This document shows positions 16,629 to 25,670 of a DNA stretch of 64,000 nucleotides, piece by piece. The notes below the pieces were generated by a model, which saw nothing but the letters and a program-made list of their open reading frames with translations, was not told the origin of the DNA and ran no database searches. This DNA comes from Aquimarina macrocephali JAMB N27 (GTDB lineage Bacteria > Bacteroidota > Bacteroidia > Flavobacteriales > Flavobacteriaceae). The DNA lies in contig NZ_JACA01000036.1 of assembly GCF_000520995.1 (NCBI RefSeq), positions 1-64,000 of the forward strand, written 5' to 3'. The translations under genes were made by a program, and so were the position numbers. The first letter of the stretch is position 1; the number at the start of each line of letters is the position of its first letter.

Positions 16629-17441
16629 TTACAATGATTTTATTAATTCTTTAAATAATAGTATCATTTCTGGCTCTGCTTTTCCTGCCATTGCAATAAT
16701 TTCATCGATATTTATCGGTTTTAAATTATCGGGATCACATTCGTCAGTAAGAACAGAAACAGCTGCTACAGATAGATCCAGATGATTCGCTACAATCACT
16801 TCGGGAACAGTACTCATTCCTACTGCATCGGCACCGATAATTTTAAGATAACGATACTCTGCACGAGTCTCGAGTTGAGGACCTACTACAGACGCATATA
16901 CTCCTTTATGAAGATTGATATTATTGTCTTTGGCGATAGATTCAAGTTTTGCACTTATATCTGCATCATAAGGAGCACTCATATCTGTAAAACGACTTCC
17001 TAACTGTTCTACACCTTTAAAAGCCAGAGGTGAGCTTCCTTGTAAGTTAATATGATCATCGATAAGCATTAATTCTCCTTTTTTGAAATTGAGATTAACA
17101 GCTCCAGAGGCATTAGAAACTAATAAAGTTTTGATCCCTAGTTTGTGCATGATACGTACCGGGTAGGTAACATCCTGAAGCGAATATCCTTCGTAAAGAT
17201 GAAAACGCCCTTGCATGACTATTACATTTTTACCTTCTAGTTTTCCATAAATTAATTTTCCTTTATGAAATTCTACAGTAGCTGTTGGGAAATTTGGAAT
17301 ATGATTATAACTTACTTCTTTAATGATATCTATTTCATTAATTAATTGTCCTAATCCAGTTCCTAGTATGATTCCTATTTCAGGATTTTCAAAGCCTTTT
17401 TTCTGAAGGAATTCTGTGGTTTCTTCGATGTATTTGATCAT
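16629..17441 (-). CDS. Purine-nucleoside phosphorylase, trimeric type
   Basis: The 270-aa product has the trimeric PNP signatures: ILGTGLGQL, the phosphate-binding GRFHLYEGYS, SNASGAVN, and the late VGMSTVPEVIVA / base-binding Asn-type region ending SVLTDECDPDNL. It splits purine nucleosides with phosphate into base and ribose-1-phosphate. Sitting between the arsenosugar transferase and ArsM genes, it could remove adenine from the 5'-deoxy-5'-dimethylarsinoyl adenosine made by ArsS, yielding an arsenic-bearing sugar phosphate. That role is inference from context; housekeeping purine salvage is the alternative. A 167-base spacer precedes it. Confidence 0.9.
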   Translation of the reverse strand: MIKYIEETTEFLQKKGFENPEIGIILGTGLGQLINEIDIIKEVSYNHIPNFPTATVEFHKGKLIYGKLEGKNVIVMQGRFHLYEGYSLQDVTYPVRIMHKLGIKTLLVSNASGAVNLNFKKGELMLIDDHINLQGSSPLAFKGVEQLGSRFTDMSAPYDADISAKLESIAKDNNINLHKGVYASVVGPQLETRAEYRYLKIIGADAVGMSTVPEVIVANHLDLSVAAVSVLTDECDPDNLKPINIDEIIAMAGKAEPEMILLFKELIKSL

Positions 17442-17608
17442 ATTGTTTTGTTAGCTTATAATACCAATTTAACTTTCTAATTACGCATTAAATAGTTTAT
17501 TTTCCTCAATTTTTTTGTTAAAATATTTTACCATAACTAAGGCTATGCAAAAATATTTTGCCTTAATCTTGAAAAAATAATTCAATTTAATTATACGTCA
17601 TCAAAAAA

Positions 17609-18217
17609 TTAAATTGGTAGAAATTTTTGAAAAACAGCAATGTCTTTAATATCTTCATAATAATCAATATCATTGCGTTCTTCCAATAATTTTAGGTTTT
17701 CTTTTTGAATATTGTTTAGTGTATCCTTAAGAACGGTTTCTGTTCCCCAGGTTTTATTTTTAAAAACTTGTGAATTTAAGGATTTCATTCCAAATAAATA
17801 GTATCCTCCATCTTCTGCAGGGCCAATTACATACTCATGAGATGTCAAAGCCAGAAATGCATTTTCTATATCTTTTTGGGTTAAATCGTACATATCACTT
17901 CCGATAATGATAATATTTTGATATCCATTAGCAAAACCTGCTGCAAAAGCATACTCCATTCGCTGCCCCAAATCATCTCCAACCTGTTGCTTTTTGGTAT
18001 AAATCTCTGGATTCCAGGAGTCGTTATCTCTTATTTGTACAGAATAATGAACTTCTTTATGAACTTCTACATTTTTAGTAATTTCAACTGTATGTTGTAG
18101 TAGGAATTTATAAATATCCAAAGCTGGCTGATCTCCAATAGTGGCTGCCAGTCTGGTTTTACATTTACCCAATTCTGGATTTCGGGTAAAGATTAGAAGT
18201 AGATTTTTTTCTTTCAA
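17609..18217 (-). CDS. Arsenosugar-type glycosyltransferase, DUF2064/TIGR04282-like
   Basis: The N-terminus KNLLLIFTRNPELGKCKTRLA is the hallmark of TIGR04282/DUF2064 nucleotide-sugar transferase-like proteins. IIIGSDMYDL and GPAEDGGYYLFGM follow. The frame extends upstream to an ATG at 18283, but that would overlap the rhodanese gene by 65 bases and add an unrelated Lys-rich leader. TTG at 18217, one base after the rhodanese stop, gives a product of about 202 aa with the usual family N-terminus. This start is preferred. The enzyme probably activates or transfers the arsenosugar moiety; the exact chemistry is unproven. It is part of the ArsS operon. Confidence 0.85.
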   Translation of the reverse strand: MKEKNLLLIFTRNPELGKCKTRLAATIGDQPALDIYKFLLQHTVEITKNVEVHKEVHYSVQIRDNDSWNPEIYTKKQQVGDDLGQRMEYAFAAGFANGYQNIIIIGSDMYDLTQKDIENAFLALTSHEYVIGPAEDGGYYLFGMKSLNSQVFKNKTWGTETVLKDTLNNIQKENLKLLEERNDIDYYEDIKDIAVFQKFLPI

Positions 18218-18218
18218 T

Positions 18219-18710
18219 TCAAGGAGTTTTTTTTTCTTTATGTAACCATTTACTCCATTCTTCAGAATAGGTATGGACTTCATCTGTTAATTCTTCTTTA
18301 GAATTTAGAATAGGGAGGCCTTTATTTTTCCATTCAAAAATACCACCATACAAATTATAAACATTAATATATCCAGCATTTTTTAGCTGTTCTGAGATAT
18401 CTTCTGATCGAATGCCAATACTGCAATAAACGACTATATGAGAATCTTTAGGGATATGTTGTTGTGTAATAGATTCTATTTTGAAATAATCATACCCAAC
18501 ATGAATTGCTTCTTTTAAATGACTTATCTGATATTCTTTTTTCTCTCTTACATCGAATACTAGTACTGTATCCTGAATGGCTTTTAATGTTGAAACCGAA
18601 ATATAAGGAATACTTTCGTTATTGTATTGACGTAGCAATTCATCTAATGAATTCTGAGCACTAGCTATAATTGAAAAAAATAATGATATTGAAAGTATAA
18701 AAATCTTCAT
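18219..18710 (-). CDS. Exported rhodanese-like protein in the arsenosugar operon
   Basis: The 163-aa product has a signal peptide (about 19 residues, ending IASAQ) and a single rhodanese domain. It contains VFDVREKKEYQISHL and the active-site loop VVYCSIGIRS (catalytic Cys followed by a six-residue loop), then NVYNLYGGIFEWKN. Rhodaneses move sulfane sulfur, and the loop size suits thiosulfate-type or persulfide chemistry. A periplasmic sulfur-transfer enzyme in this operon might act on arsenic-sulfur species such as thio-arsenosugars, which is speculation. The gene lies 18 bases after arsS and abuts the transferase gene. Confidence 0.88.
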   Translation of the reverse strand: MKIFILSISLFFSIIASAQNSLDELLRQYNNESIPYISVSTLKAIQDTVLVFDVREKKEYQISHLKEAIHVGYDYFKIESITQQHIPKDSHIVVYCSIGIRSEDISEQLKNAGYINVYNLYGGIFEWKNKGLPILNSKEELTDEVHTYSEEWSKWLHKEKKTP

Positions 18711-18728
18711 TTAGAATCTCAAGAAATA

Positions 18729-19796
18729 TTAAGCTACTGTTCCCTGGCAACTACTTCCTGCTCCTGCCGTACATCCATAACAATGTTGCGAAATGATAAT
18801 ATTTCTGTCCTGAAGTAATTCTTCGTTATATTCACTTATATGTTTTACTTTACTTGCTACTTTGAGATCTAGCATCTGATTAAAATCACAATCATATAAC
18901 CACCCATCCCAACTTACAGAGATGGTATTAGTACACATTATATTTGCTACCGCATCAGGATTATATGCTTCTACCAGAGCATACATATAATCTTCATAAT
19001 TTTCTGAAGCGATTAGGTAATCCAAAAACCTACTGATAGGTAAGTTGGTAATGGCAAAAAGATTATGGAATTGGATATTGAAATCTTCTAACAACGCCTT
19101 TTTAAAATCTTTCTCCATTGATCCTTGGTCTCCTGGTAAAAATGCTCCCGAAGGATTGTATACCAAATCTAACCTTAAGCTACTGCCAGGCATACCATAC
19201 CCTCTGTCATTAAGCTCCTGAAGAGCTTTTATAGACTTATCAAAAACACCATTGCCACGTTGCTTATCTGTTTTTCCTCTGGTCCAGTGAGGCATAGAAG
19301 AGACTACATGTACGTTATGTTTTTTGAAAAAATCAGGAAGGTCATAGTATTTTTTATTTGCTCTAATAATAGTAAGATTACTACGTACAATAAAATCTTT
19401 GATTCCTGCTTTACTTGCTTCTTCTACAAACCATCTAAAGTTAGGATTCATTTCTGGGGCTCCTCCTGTTAGGTCCAAGGTATGCGCACCAGTTTTTTTA
19501 ATAACATCCAGGCATTGCTGCATGGTTTCTCTGGTCATAATTTCTTTACGATCGGGGCCTGCATCTACATGACAATGCTCACAAACCTGATTGCACATAT
19601 ACCCCACATTAATCTGTAAAACTTCAAGCGTATTAGGGCGCAAAGTAGTATGACCAATTTCTGATATTTTATCGGCAAATCTGGGGAGTTCACCACTAGC
19701 AAAAATTCCATTATTCAAGATTTCTAATTGCCTGTTGGCATTTGCTAACTGATCATTGCGCTTATGTAAAGATTGTTTTGTTTTAGCTTCTGACAT
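18729..19796 (-). CDS. arsS: Arsenosugar biosynthesis radical SAM protein ArsS
   Basis: The 355-aa radical SAM enzyme has the CxxxCxxC cluster motif at Cys68, Cys72 and Cys75 (CNQVCEHC) and DLTGGAPEMN. A C-terminal cysteine set is at 339, 342 and 350 (CYGCTAGAGSSC) and probably ligates a second iron-sulfur cluster. This matches ArsS (TIGR04167), which transfers the 5'-deoxyadenosyl group of SAM onto dimethylarsenite. It is the core enzyme of the island and places the flanking genes in arsenosugar biosynthesis. It is the second gene of the operon, after the CMD-domain gene 115 bases upstream. Confidence 0.95.
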   Translation of the reverse strand: MSEAKTKQSLHKRNDQLANANRQLEILNNGIFASGELPRFADKISEIGHTTLRPNTLEVLQINVGYMCNQVCEHCHVDAGPDRKEIMTRETMQQCLDVIKKTGAHTLDLTGGAPEMNPNFRWFVEEASKAGIKDFIVRSNLTIIRANKKYYDLPDFFKKHNVHVVSSMPHWTRGKTDKQRGNGVFDKSIKALQELNDRGYGMPGSSLRLDLVYNPSGAFLPGDQGSMEKDFKKALLEDFNIQFHNLFAITNLPISRFLDYLIASENYEDYMYALVEAYNPDAVANIMCTNTISVSWDGWLYDCDFNQMLDLKVASKVKHISEYNEELLQDRNIIISQHCYGCTAGAGSSCQGTVA

Positions 19797-19911
19797 CTTC
19801 CGTTCTTGGGTTATATTTCTTTTGGGACTAATCTAATTTGATTTCATTTAGTTTAAAACAAGCCAGGATAAGTGGCTTATAAATTTTTGTTCCTGGTAAG
19901 ACCAAATCTAT

Positions 19912-20277
19912 CTACATAGAAAGCTTATCATATTTGTTCATCATCTGTACTCCATGAACCAAAGTGGCACCACTTTCTATAGCAGCACCAGCATGTACCG
20001 CCTCCATCATCTCTTCTTTTGTAATCCCTCGTTGTAGCCCGTCTTTAGTATAAGCATCGATACAGTAAGGGCATTTCACAACATGAGAAACAGCAAGTGC
20101 AATTAATGATTTTTCTCGGGCACTTAGTGCTCCTTCTTCAAAAACCTTACCGTAGTAATCAAAGAATTTGGTACCTAATTCTTCACTCCATTCAGTGATT
20201 TTTCCAAATTTTCTTAAGTCGGCAGGGTCATAATATGTTTTTGACATATGGGATTGTTTTTTTTGAGTTACAGACAT
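19912..20277 (-). CDS. Arsenosugar-associated CMD/peroxidase-like protein
   Basis: The 121-aa product (or 111 aa from ATG at 20247, MSKTYYDP, which fits the family start better) has a carboxymuconolactone decarboxylase/AhpD-type helical domain. The redox pair CPYCIDAY is followed by the helix KEEMMEAVHAGAAIESG. It matches the TIGR04169 arsenosugar-associated family. CMD proteins with CxxC are typically peroxidase-like thiol oxidoreductases. Here it may reduce oxidised arsenicals or protect ArsS, which is inference. It is the first gene of the minus-strand operon and faces the divergent LacI regulator across about 250 bases. Confidence 0.88.
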   Translation of the reverse strand: MSVTQKKQSHMSKTYYDPADLRKFGKITEWSEELGTKFFDYYGKVFEEGALSAREKSLIALAVSHVVKCPYCIDAYTKDGLQRGITKEEMMEAVHAGAAIESGATLVHGVQMMNKYDKLSM

Positions 20278-20529
20278 GTAATGTTATGTCGTTAATGGTA
20301 TAGATATACTTACATTAGAAATTATTTATTTCTTTAAAAAGTATGTGAATTCTTAAAGATATGTAAGATAAAAAACCCTAATTAATAAATGAACTATTTT
20401 TTTGGCAAAAATATAGGAATTACACTACAAACTAATTACGATATTAATATTACGTTAAGAAAAAAGCTTAATTTAGGCGTTGAAGTTCGACAGTTCTTCT
20501 TTTAATACTATGAAGCCAAAATTGAAGCT

Positions 20530-21540
20530 ATGAGGAAAAAAGTAACCCTAAAACAACTTGCCAGAGAATTAAACCTTTCTATTTCTACAGTTTCAAAATC
20601 GTTAAAAAACGACTCAGAGATCAGTCAAAAGACAATTACTCGAGTACATGAACTTGCTGACTTTTATAATTATAAACCAAATGCACTGGCAGTAAGTTTA
20701 AAAAGTAATAAGACCAAAACTATTGGAGTGATATTACCCGAAATTCTCAATCATTTTTTTGCAAAAGTCCTATACGGAATTGAACAGGAAGCTTCAGAAA
20801 ATGGATATAAAATTGTGACTTGCATTACAAATGAATCTTATAAAAAAGAAGTAGAATATGTAGAGATGTTAAACTATAGTAGTGTCGATGGTTTTATAGT
20901 ATCACTAAGTCATGAAACACAAGTTCTCAATGAATTCGAACATTTTAAAGAACTAAAAAGGGATAATGTACCCTTAGTAATGTTTGATAGAGTGACAGAA
21001 GAGATCGAATGTGATAAAGTGATTGTTGATGATAAACAGGCTTCAAAAACAGCGGCGAAATATCTTATTGATACTGGTTGTAAAAAGATAGCCGTAATTA
21101 CAACAATTGGCGGCCTTAGCGTAGCTAAGTTACGTTTAGAAGGGGCAAAAGAAGCTGTAGGTGCCAATGATGAAGTATCCCTAATAGAATTGGTAGTGAA
21201 GGATTCTAATACTAATGAATATGAAATAGAGAAATTCCTTAAAAATAATGATATTGATGCGGTTCTTGGATTAGATGAAACAGCTGCTGCGATCACCATA
21301 AATATGTCACATAAATTAGGATATAAAATTCCTGAAGATATTTCGGTTATTGGATTTACCGATGGTTTGTTATCTAAATATTCGTACCCAAAACTTACTA
21401 CCGTTTCTCAACATGCCGAGGATTTAGGAGTAAAAGCTGCTCAGATTTTAGTAAGCCAACTAGATGATTTTGTTGAAAATTATAAGACAAATACCGAGAT
21501 TGTCAAAACATCCTTAATATTAAGAGATTCTACCTATTAA
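20530..21540 (+). CDS. LacI-family transcriptional regulator
   Basis: The 336-aa protein has the classic LacI helix-turn-helix at residues 3-30 (VTLKQLARELNLSISTVSKSL) and a hinge helix ending KPNALAVSL. A periplasmic-binding-protein-like sugar domain begins KTIGVILPE. It lies divergent from the arsenosugar operon and directly upstream of glycerol-3-phosphate dehydrogenase (34-base gap). It probably controls that gene, and possibly the arsenosugar operon through the shared 250-base intergenic region. I could not identify an operator with confidence. The ligand is likely a sugar or polyol derivative. Confidence 0.9.
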   Translation: MRKKVTLKQLARELNLSISTVSKSLKNDSEISQKTITRVHELADFYNYKPNALAVSLKSNKTKTIGVILPEILNHFFAKVLYGIEQEASENGYKIVTCITNESYKKEVEYVEMLNYSSVDGFIVSLSHETQVLNEFEHFKELKRDNVPLVMFDRVTEEIECDKVIVDDKQASKTAAKYLIDTGCKKIAVITTIGGLSVAKLRLEGAKEAVGANDEVSLIELVVKDSNTNEYEIEKFLKNNDIDAVLGLDETAAAITINMSHKLGYKIPEDISVIGFTDGLLSKYSYPKLTTVSQHAEDLGVKAAQILVSQLDDFVENYKTNTEIVKTSLILRDSTY

Positions 21541-21574
21541 AATACAAGCCGAGGTAAACATCTAAATAATTATA

Positions 21575-23278
21575 GTGAATAAAGATAAGGGTACTACAAA
21601 AGAAGAAAATCCGATTAGGTTTTCGGTTTTGGATCGTGATGCACAGTTACAAAGTGCAAAAAACGAAACTTATGATCTTGTTGTGATCGGAGGAGGAGTT
21701 ACTGGAGCAGGAACTGTTCTAGATGCTGCTTCTAGAGGTTTAAAGGTGTGTCTGGTAGAGAAAAATGATTTTGCCTCTGGTACCAGTAATAAATCTACTA
21801 AACTTATTCATGGAGGACTTAGATATCTAAAACAAATGGAAATAGGCCTGGTTAAAGAATCAGGAAGTGAACGGGCAACGGTACATAAATTAGCCCCACA
21901 TTTGGTAATGCCAGAAAAAATGCTGCTTCCTATTATCGAAGGGGGCACGTATGGTAAGTTTATGGCATCCATAGGATTAAAAATCTATGATTTTTTGGCT
22001 AATGTAGAAGGTGATGATAAACGAAAAATGCTTAGCGCACAAGAAACATTAAATAAAGAACCTTTACTTAGTAAAGAAGGACTTACAGGAGGAGGGTATT
22101 ACGCAGAATATAGGACAGATGATGCAAGACTTACTATAGAGTTACTAAAAAAAGCAGCTTCTTTTGGTGCTAATAGTATCAATTATTGTGAAATGACTTC
22201 TTTTAATTATGATGAAGAAGGTAAGATTAGAAGTCTAAAATGCATAGATCATAATACGAAGAAAAGTTTTTCAATTCGATCCGGGAATTATGTTTCGGCA
22301 GCAGGGCCTTGGGTAGATTTGCTGCGAGAAAAAGATCACTCGATGAGTAGTAAGCATTTGCATTTAACCAAAGGTGTACATCTTGTTTTCTCAAGAGAGC
22401 GGTTTCCTCTTACACAATCTATTTACTTTGATGTCTCAGACGGAAGGATGATTTTTGCTATTCCCAGAGGAAGAGCAACTTATGTAGGAACTACAGATAC
22501 AAATTATAATGCGAATCTTAATCGGGTAGTTGCTACAAAAGAAGATGCAGGATATTTGCTGAAAGCTGTAAATCATATGTTTCCCGGTTTAAAACTTACC
22601 AAGGATGATATTGAGTCGAATTGGGCAGGAATACGACCTTTGATTCATGAGGATGGTAAAGACCCATCAGAATTATCTAGAAAAGACGAAATCTTTGTGT
22701 CAAAAACAGGATTGATTTCTATAGCAGGAGGAAAACTTACCGGATATCGTAAAATGGCACAACGCGTAATCGATACCGTACTTAAAACCATGAGTGATAA
22801 AACGAGCAGTAAGTTTTCCGAATCACATACCCAGAAAATACCGCTAACCAGTACACCTCTTAAAGATACCGAAGAAGTACATGCATACCAGCATAAGATT
22901 ACTAAACAACTCAAAGCTTTAAAAATAGAGGATCCCTATTATGGTTGGTACCTTACTTCGACTTATGGTAAACAAGCAGATATCATTATTGGTAAAGTAA
23001 ATTATTTTCTTAATGATGAGGTAGCAGAACGATTGATACGGGCAGAGCTATGGTATTGTGTGCATTACGAAATGACTAATAGCTTAGCAGATTTCTTTGT
23101 GAGAAGAACAGGAAGACTCTATTTTGATATTAATAGCGTTCATAGATATAGAATATTGATTCAGGAAGATCTTATCAAATACCTAAATTGGGATAAAATT
23201 CGTCTTGAAACCGAAAACATATATCTGGACTTACTGCTTCAAGATGCTGTTACATACTATGAAAAAGAATTTGAATAA
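21575..23278 (+). CDS. glpD: FAD-dependent glycerol-3-phosphate dehydrogenase
   Basis: The 567-aa GTG-initiated protein has the FAD-binding motif VVIGGGVTGAG (near residue 31), the GlpD signature ASGTSNKSTKLIHGGLRYL, and GTTDTNYN with IRPLIHED. A C-terminal helical DAO_C domain follows. It oxidises sn-glycerol-3-phosphate to dihydroxyacetone phosphate at the inner membrane, passing electrons to quinone. No glpK or glpF is adjacent. It follows a LacI regulator on the same strand. Since many natural arsenosugars carry glycerol or glycerol-phosphate aglycones, its position beside that operon may be meaningful, but general lipid-glycerol turnover is sufficient explanation. Its stop is 6 bases from the convergent PAP2 gene. 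Confidence 0.93.
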   Translation: MNKDKGTTKEENPIRFSVLDRDAQLQSAKNETYDLVVIGGGVTGAGTVLDAASRGLKVCLVEKNDFASGTSNKSTKLIHGGLRYLKQMEIGLVKESGSERATVHKLAPHLVMPEKMLLPIIEGGTYGKFMASIGLKIYDFLANVEGDDKRKMLSAQETLNKEPLLSKEGLTGGGYYAEYRTDDARLTIELLKKAASFGANSINYCEMTSFNYDEEGKIRSLKCIDHNTKKSFSIRSGNYVSAAGPWVDLLREKDHSMSSKHLHLTKGVHLVFSRERFPLTQSIYFDVSDGRMIFAIPRGRATYVGTTDTNYNANLNRVVATKEDAGYLLKAVNHMFPGLKLTKDDIESNWAGIRPLIHEDGKDPSELSRKDEIFVSKTGLISIAGGKLTGYRKMAQRVIDTVLKTMSDKTSSKFSESHTQKIPLTSTPLKDTEEVHAYQHKITKQLKALKIEDPYYGWYLTSTYGKQADIIIGKVNYFLNDEVAERLIRAELWYCVHYEMTNSLADFFVRRTGRLYFDINSVHRYRILIQEDLIKYLNWDKIRLETENIYLDLLLQDAVTYYEKEFE

Positions 23279-23284
23279 AATGGG

Positions 23285-24166
23285 TTAAAACCTGCCAACC
23301 ACTCCAATTTGTCTGGCACCTATTCGTAAATTCCATCGGATTTTGTGTTTTTTAGAGCCAAAAGCATAACGTTTATCCTTCTTTAGATAATTATCAACAC
23401 TGTCAACAATAAATACACTCATTACTAACCCAAGTGTTACGTCGGTCAACCAATGTGCACCATCCCACAATCGCGAAACTGGAGTGATCAGGCCTAGAGC
23501 ATAAATTCCACCCTTCACAAATAAGTTATCAAATTGTTTAGCAAATGCATGTGCTGTAGTAAACGCCAAAATTGCATGTCCAGAGGGAAAGGAGTGATGT
23601 CCAGCTTCATTAGACCAAAAACGGAAACTTAAGTTCCCTTTGCCTTCTAGTGGTCGTGCACGACCCACAGCAGTTTTACCTAATGTTTGAAGAAGTCCTC
23701 CTGCAGTTGCAGATGCAATAAGAAGAACGCCAGTTCGTCTGATTTTTTCATTTTTTGTAATAAGCCCTAAAGTATAAACGCTAGTTGTTAAACCATAGTT
23801 TAATATAGGTTTTCCAAATCTAAAACCAGCTTCTTTTATAAGATCAGGAACCCCATCTCCTTGTTTTGTGAATACCTTATCGGCAGGCTCTTCTACTGCC
23901 AAAAGAATAGCATTCCCGGCGATAACTCCACCAAAGGTTAGCCAGTCTTTTTCTTTCCACCTTAATGGACTTGTATAAACATGTTTTACACCACCATAAA
24001 CAGACACACCATCATGCTTTATCATTTGCCAGGTGGTCATTTTATGTTGAGTGTCTAGTGTATCACTAACATTTTGAGAATCTTGCACATCGTGAGAATC
24101 CTGAGAATGAATTGTGAAAGTAGAAACGAGTAAAATGCAGATTAGCAGTATTTTAGTGTGCGTCAT
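23285..24166 (-). CDS. PAP2-family phosphatase, exported
   Basis: The 293-aa product has a signal peptide (ending FTIHSQ) and the three PAP2/acid-phosphatase motifs. They are KTAVGRARP, SFPSGHA (with catalytic His), and SRLWDGAHWLTDV (with nucleophile His). Several hydrophobic helices lie between them. A repetitive QDSHDVQDSQNVSD segment follows the signal. It probably dephosphorylates lipid phosphates or undecaprenyl pyrophosphate at the periplasmic face. It is convergent with glpD with almost no gap, so it is transcribed from its own promoter near 24200. Confidence 0.88.
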   Translation of the reverse strand: MTHTKILLICILLVSTFTIHSQDSHDVQDSQNVSDTLDTQHKMTTWQMIKHDGVSVYGGVKHVYTSPLRWKEKDWLTFGGVIAGNAILLAVEEPADKVFTKQGDGVPDLIKEAGFRFGKPILNYGLTTSVYTLGLITKNEKIRRTGVLLIASATAGGLLQTLGKTAVGRARPLEGKGNLSFRFWSNEAGHHSFPSGHAILAFTTAHAFAKQFDNLFVKGGIYALGLITPVSRLWDGAHWLTDVTLGLVMSVFIVDSVDNYLKKDKRYAFGSKKHKIRWNLRIGARQIGVVGRF

Positions 24167-24265
24167 AGTAGAAATTTGCTATGCAAAAATAGTAACTTAT
24201 TCATAATAAATCATATGACCAGAGCTATTTAAACAAAAAAAGAGTTGTGATGCAAGGATAAAAAA

Positions 24266-25150
24266 TTAAATTTTTTGCAGATACATTTTTTGAAATTGAG
24301 AAGGAGACATACCGCTTTTTTGTTTAAATAATTTTGAAAAATGAGAATAATCATCATATCCTAAATCCCAGGCGATTTCTGTTAAATTATTTTCAGAATA
24401 TAAAATTTGTCTTTTAGCTTCCAGAATAACTCTTTCTAAAATAAGATCTGTTGTCGTTTTTCCGACGGTCTCTTTACATATTCGATTTAGATGCTTTACA
24501 CTTATATTCATAGTTTCTGCATATACAATAGCAGATTTTTGCCTCTTATATTTTTCTTCAATCAATTGCTCAAACTTATGTAGTTTCATCGTAAGGTTTT
24601 TAGAGTTTATCAGATCTTCCAAATTATCTTTTAGAACAAGACGTGATAATTCTATATAAATTAGATCAATAAGATTAACTAATTTCTGTTTTTTTAATAA
24701 TGCGTTAGATCGAGATTCATTTAAAATAGAAACAAAAAGAGGCTCAATCAGTGCCTGTGTGTTTTTATCCAGATAGATACAGGGGGAGTTTTGATTTGAG
24801 AAAAAAAACGGAAATATAGAGAGATTTTTATTCTGGCATATTGCTTCGTAAAATTCTTTAGAATGAAAAATAATATACCCCTTGCCTTTTGTAGTAAATT
24901 TCCAAAAATGTGTCTGACCAGGCCTTAAAAGAAAAACACTACCGGGTTTAATTTGATAGGATTCAAAATCAATTTCGTGAACCCCTGTTCCTTCAATAAA
25001 CAAAACAGAAAGATAGAAATTATGCTTGTGTGGATGTGATATTATATCTCGATTATTTAATAAATGAGTTGTAAAGTCATTTGCATAAAAATTTTCAATG
25101 CTTCCGGTATCGTGAAATTGTGTAATATCTAAAATAGGAAGATTCGTCAT
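24266..25150 (-). CDS. AraC-family transcriptional regulator
   Basis: The 294-aa protein has an N-terminal cupin-like sensor (HPHKHNFYLSVLFIEGTGVHEIDF, cited as a region) and a C-terminal AraC/XylS double helix-turn-helix. The latter includes VKHLNRICKETVGKTT and IAWDLGYDDYSHFSKLFKQKSG. It is divergent from the DUF983 gene, with a 95-base gap, and may regulate it or itself. The inducer is unknown. Confidence 0.9.
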   Translation of the reverse strand: MTNLPILDITQFHDTGSIENFYANDFTTHLLNNRDIISHPHKHNFYLSVLFIEGTGVHEIDFESYQIKPGSVFLLRPGQTHFWKFTTKGKGYIIFHSKEFYEAICQNKNLSIFPFFFSNQNSPCIYLDKNTQALIEPLFVSILNESRSNALLKKQKLVNLIDLIYIELSRLVLKDNLEDLINSKNLTMKLHKFEQLIEEKYKRQKSAIVYAETMNISVKHLNRICKETVGKTTTDLILERVILEAKRQILYSENNLTEIAWDLGYDDYSHFSKLFKQKSGMSPSQFQKMYLQKI

Positions 25151-25245
25151 ATATCAATAATGTCTTAATTATACAAATAAAAGTGTAAATAATAAAATAT
25201 ACAAATGCTAAAATATCTATATTTTGCAGTAAAAATAGTAGTTTT

Positions 25246-25659
25246 ATGAAAACTGTGGTAAATATCTTAAAGGGAAAATGTTCAAAGTGTGAAGAAGGAG
25301 ATATTTTTATTAAAAAAAGAGGGGTGTTTGCATTGCAATTGCCTAAAATGAATGAGAAATGTCCACATTGTAATCATAAATTTTTGATTGAACCAGGTTA
25401 CTTTTATGGGGCAATGTATGTGAGTTATGGTCTAACTGTGGCTGAAGGAATTGTAATTTATTTGTTAAGTAGTTTTTTTATAGTAAAACCAATTCACTTC
25501 TTTATTATTTTATCTATCAGCGCCGTATTATTGAGTACTACAAACTATAAATATGCCAGAATATTTTGGATATATTTGTTTACTAAAAAAGAAAAAAAAG
25601 AATCAGAATTTACTAATTCATTTATTCGAGAAGGTACAAAAGAAACAGAATTACCATAA
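25246..25659 (+). CDS. DUF983 membrane protein with zinc-ribbon-like N-terminus
   Basis: The 137-aa protein has two CxxC pairs (CSKCEEGD and CPHCNHKF), likely a zinc ribbon. Two transmembrane helices follow (about residues 60-80 and 85-105), then a charged tail. This is the DUF983 arrangement, ending near FTKKEKKESEF. Function is not known to me; some DUF983 proteins lie near cytochrome oxidase genes, which is not the case here. It is 11 bases upstream of a second AraC-type gene, and both are probably co-transcribed. Confidence 0.85.
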   Translation: MKTVVNILKGKCSKCEEGDIFIKKRGVFALQLPKMNEKCPHCNHKFLIEPGYFYGAMYVSYGLTVAEGIVIYLLSSFFIVKPIHFFIILSISAVLLSTTNYKYARIFWIYLFTKKEKKESEFTNSFIREGTKETELP

Positions 25660-25670
25660 CTATACTTTAT

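Noticed and set aside
17442..17608. Short inverted repeat (TTAAGGC/GCCTTAG) between transferase and PNP genes
   Set aside because: Only about seven pairs in AT-rich DNA, no T-tract in register; not enough to call a terminator or operator.
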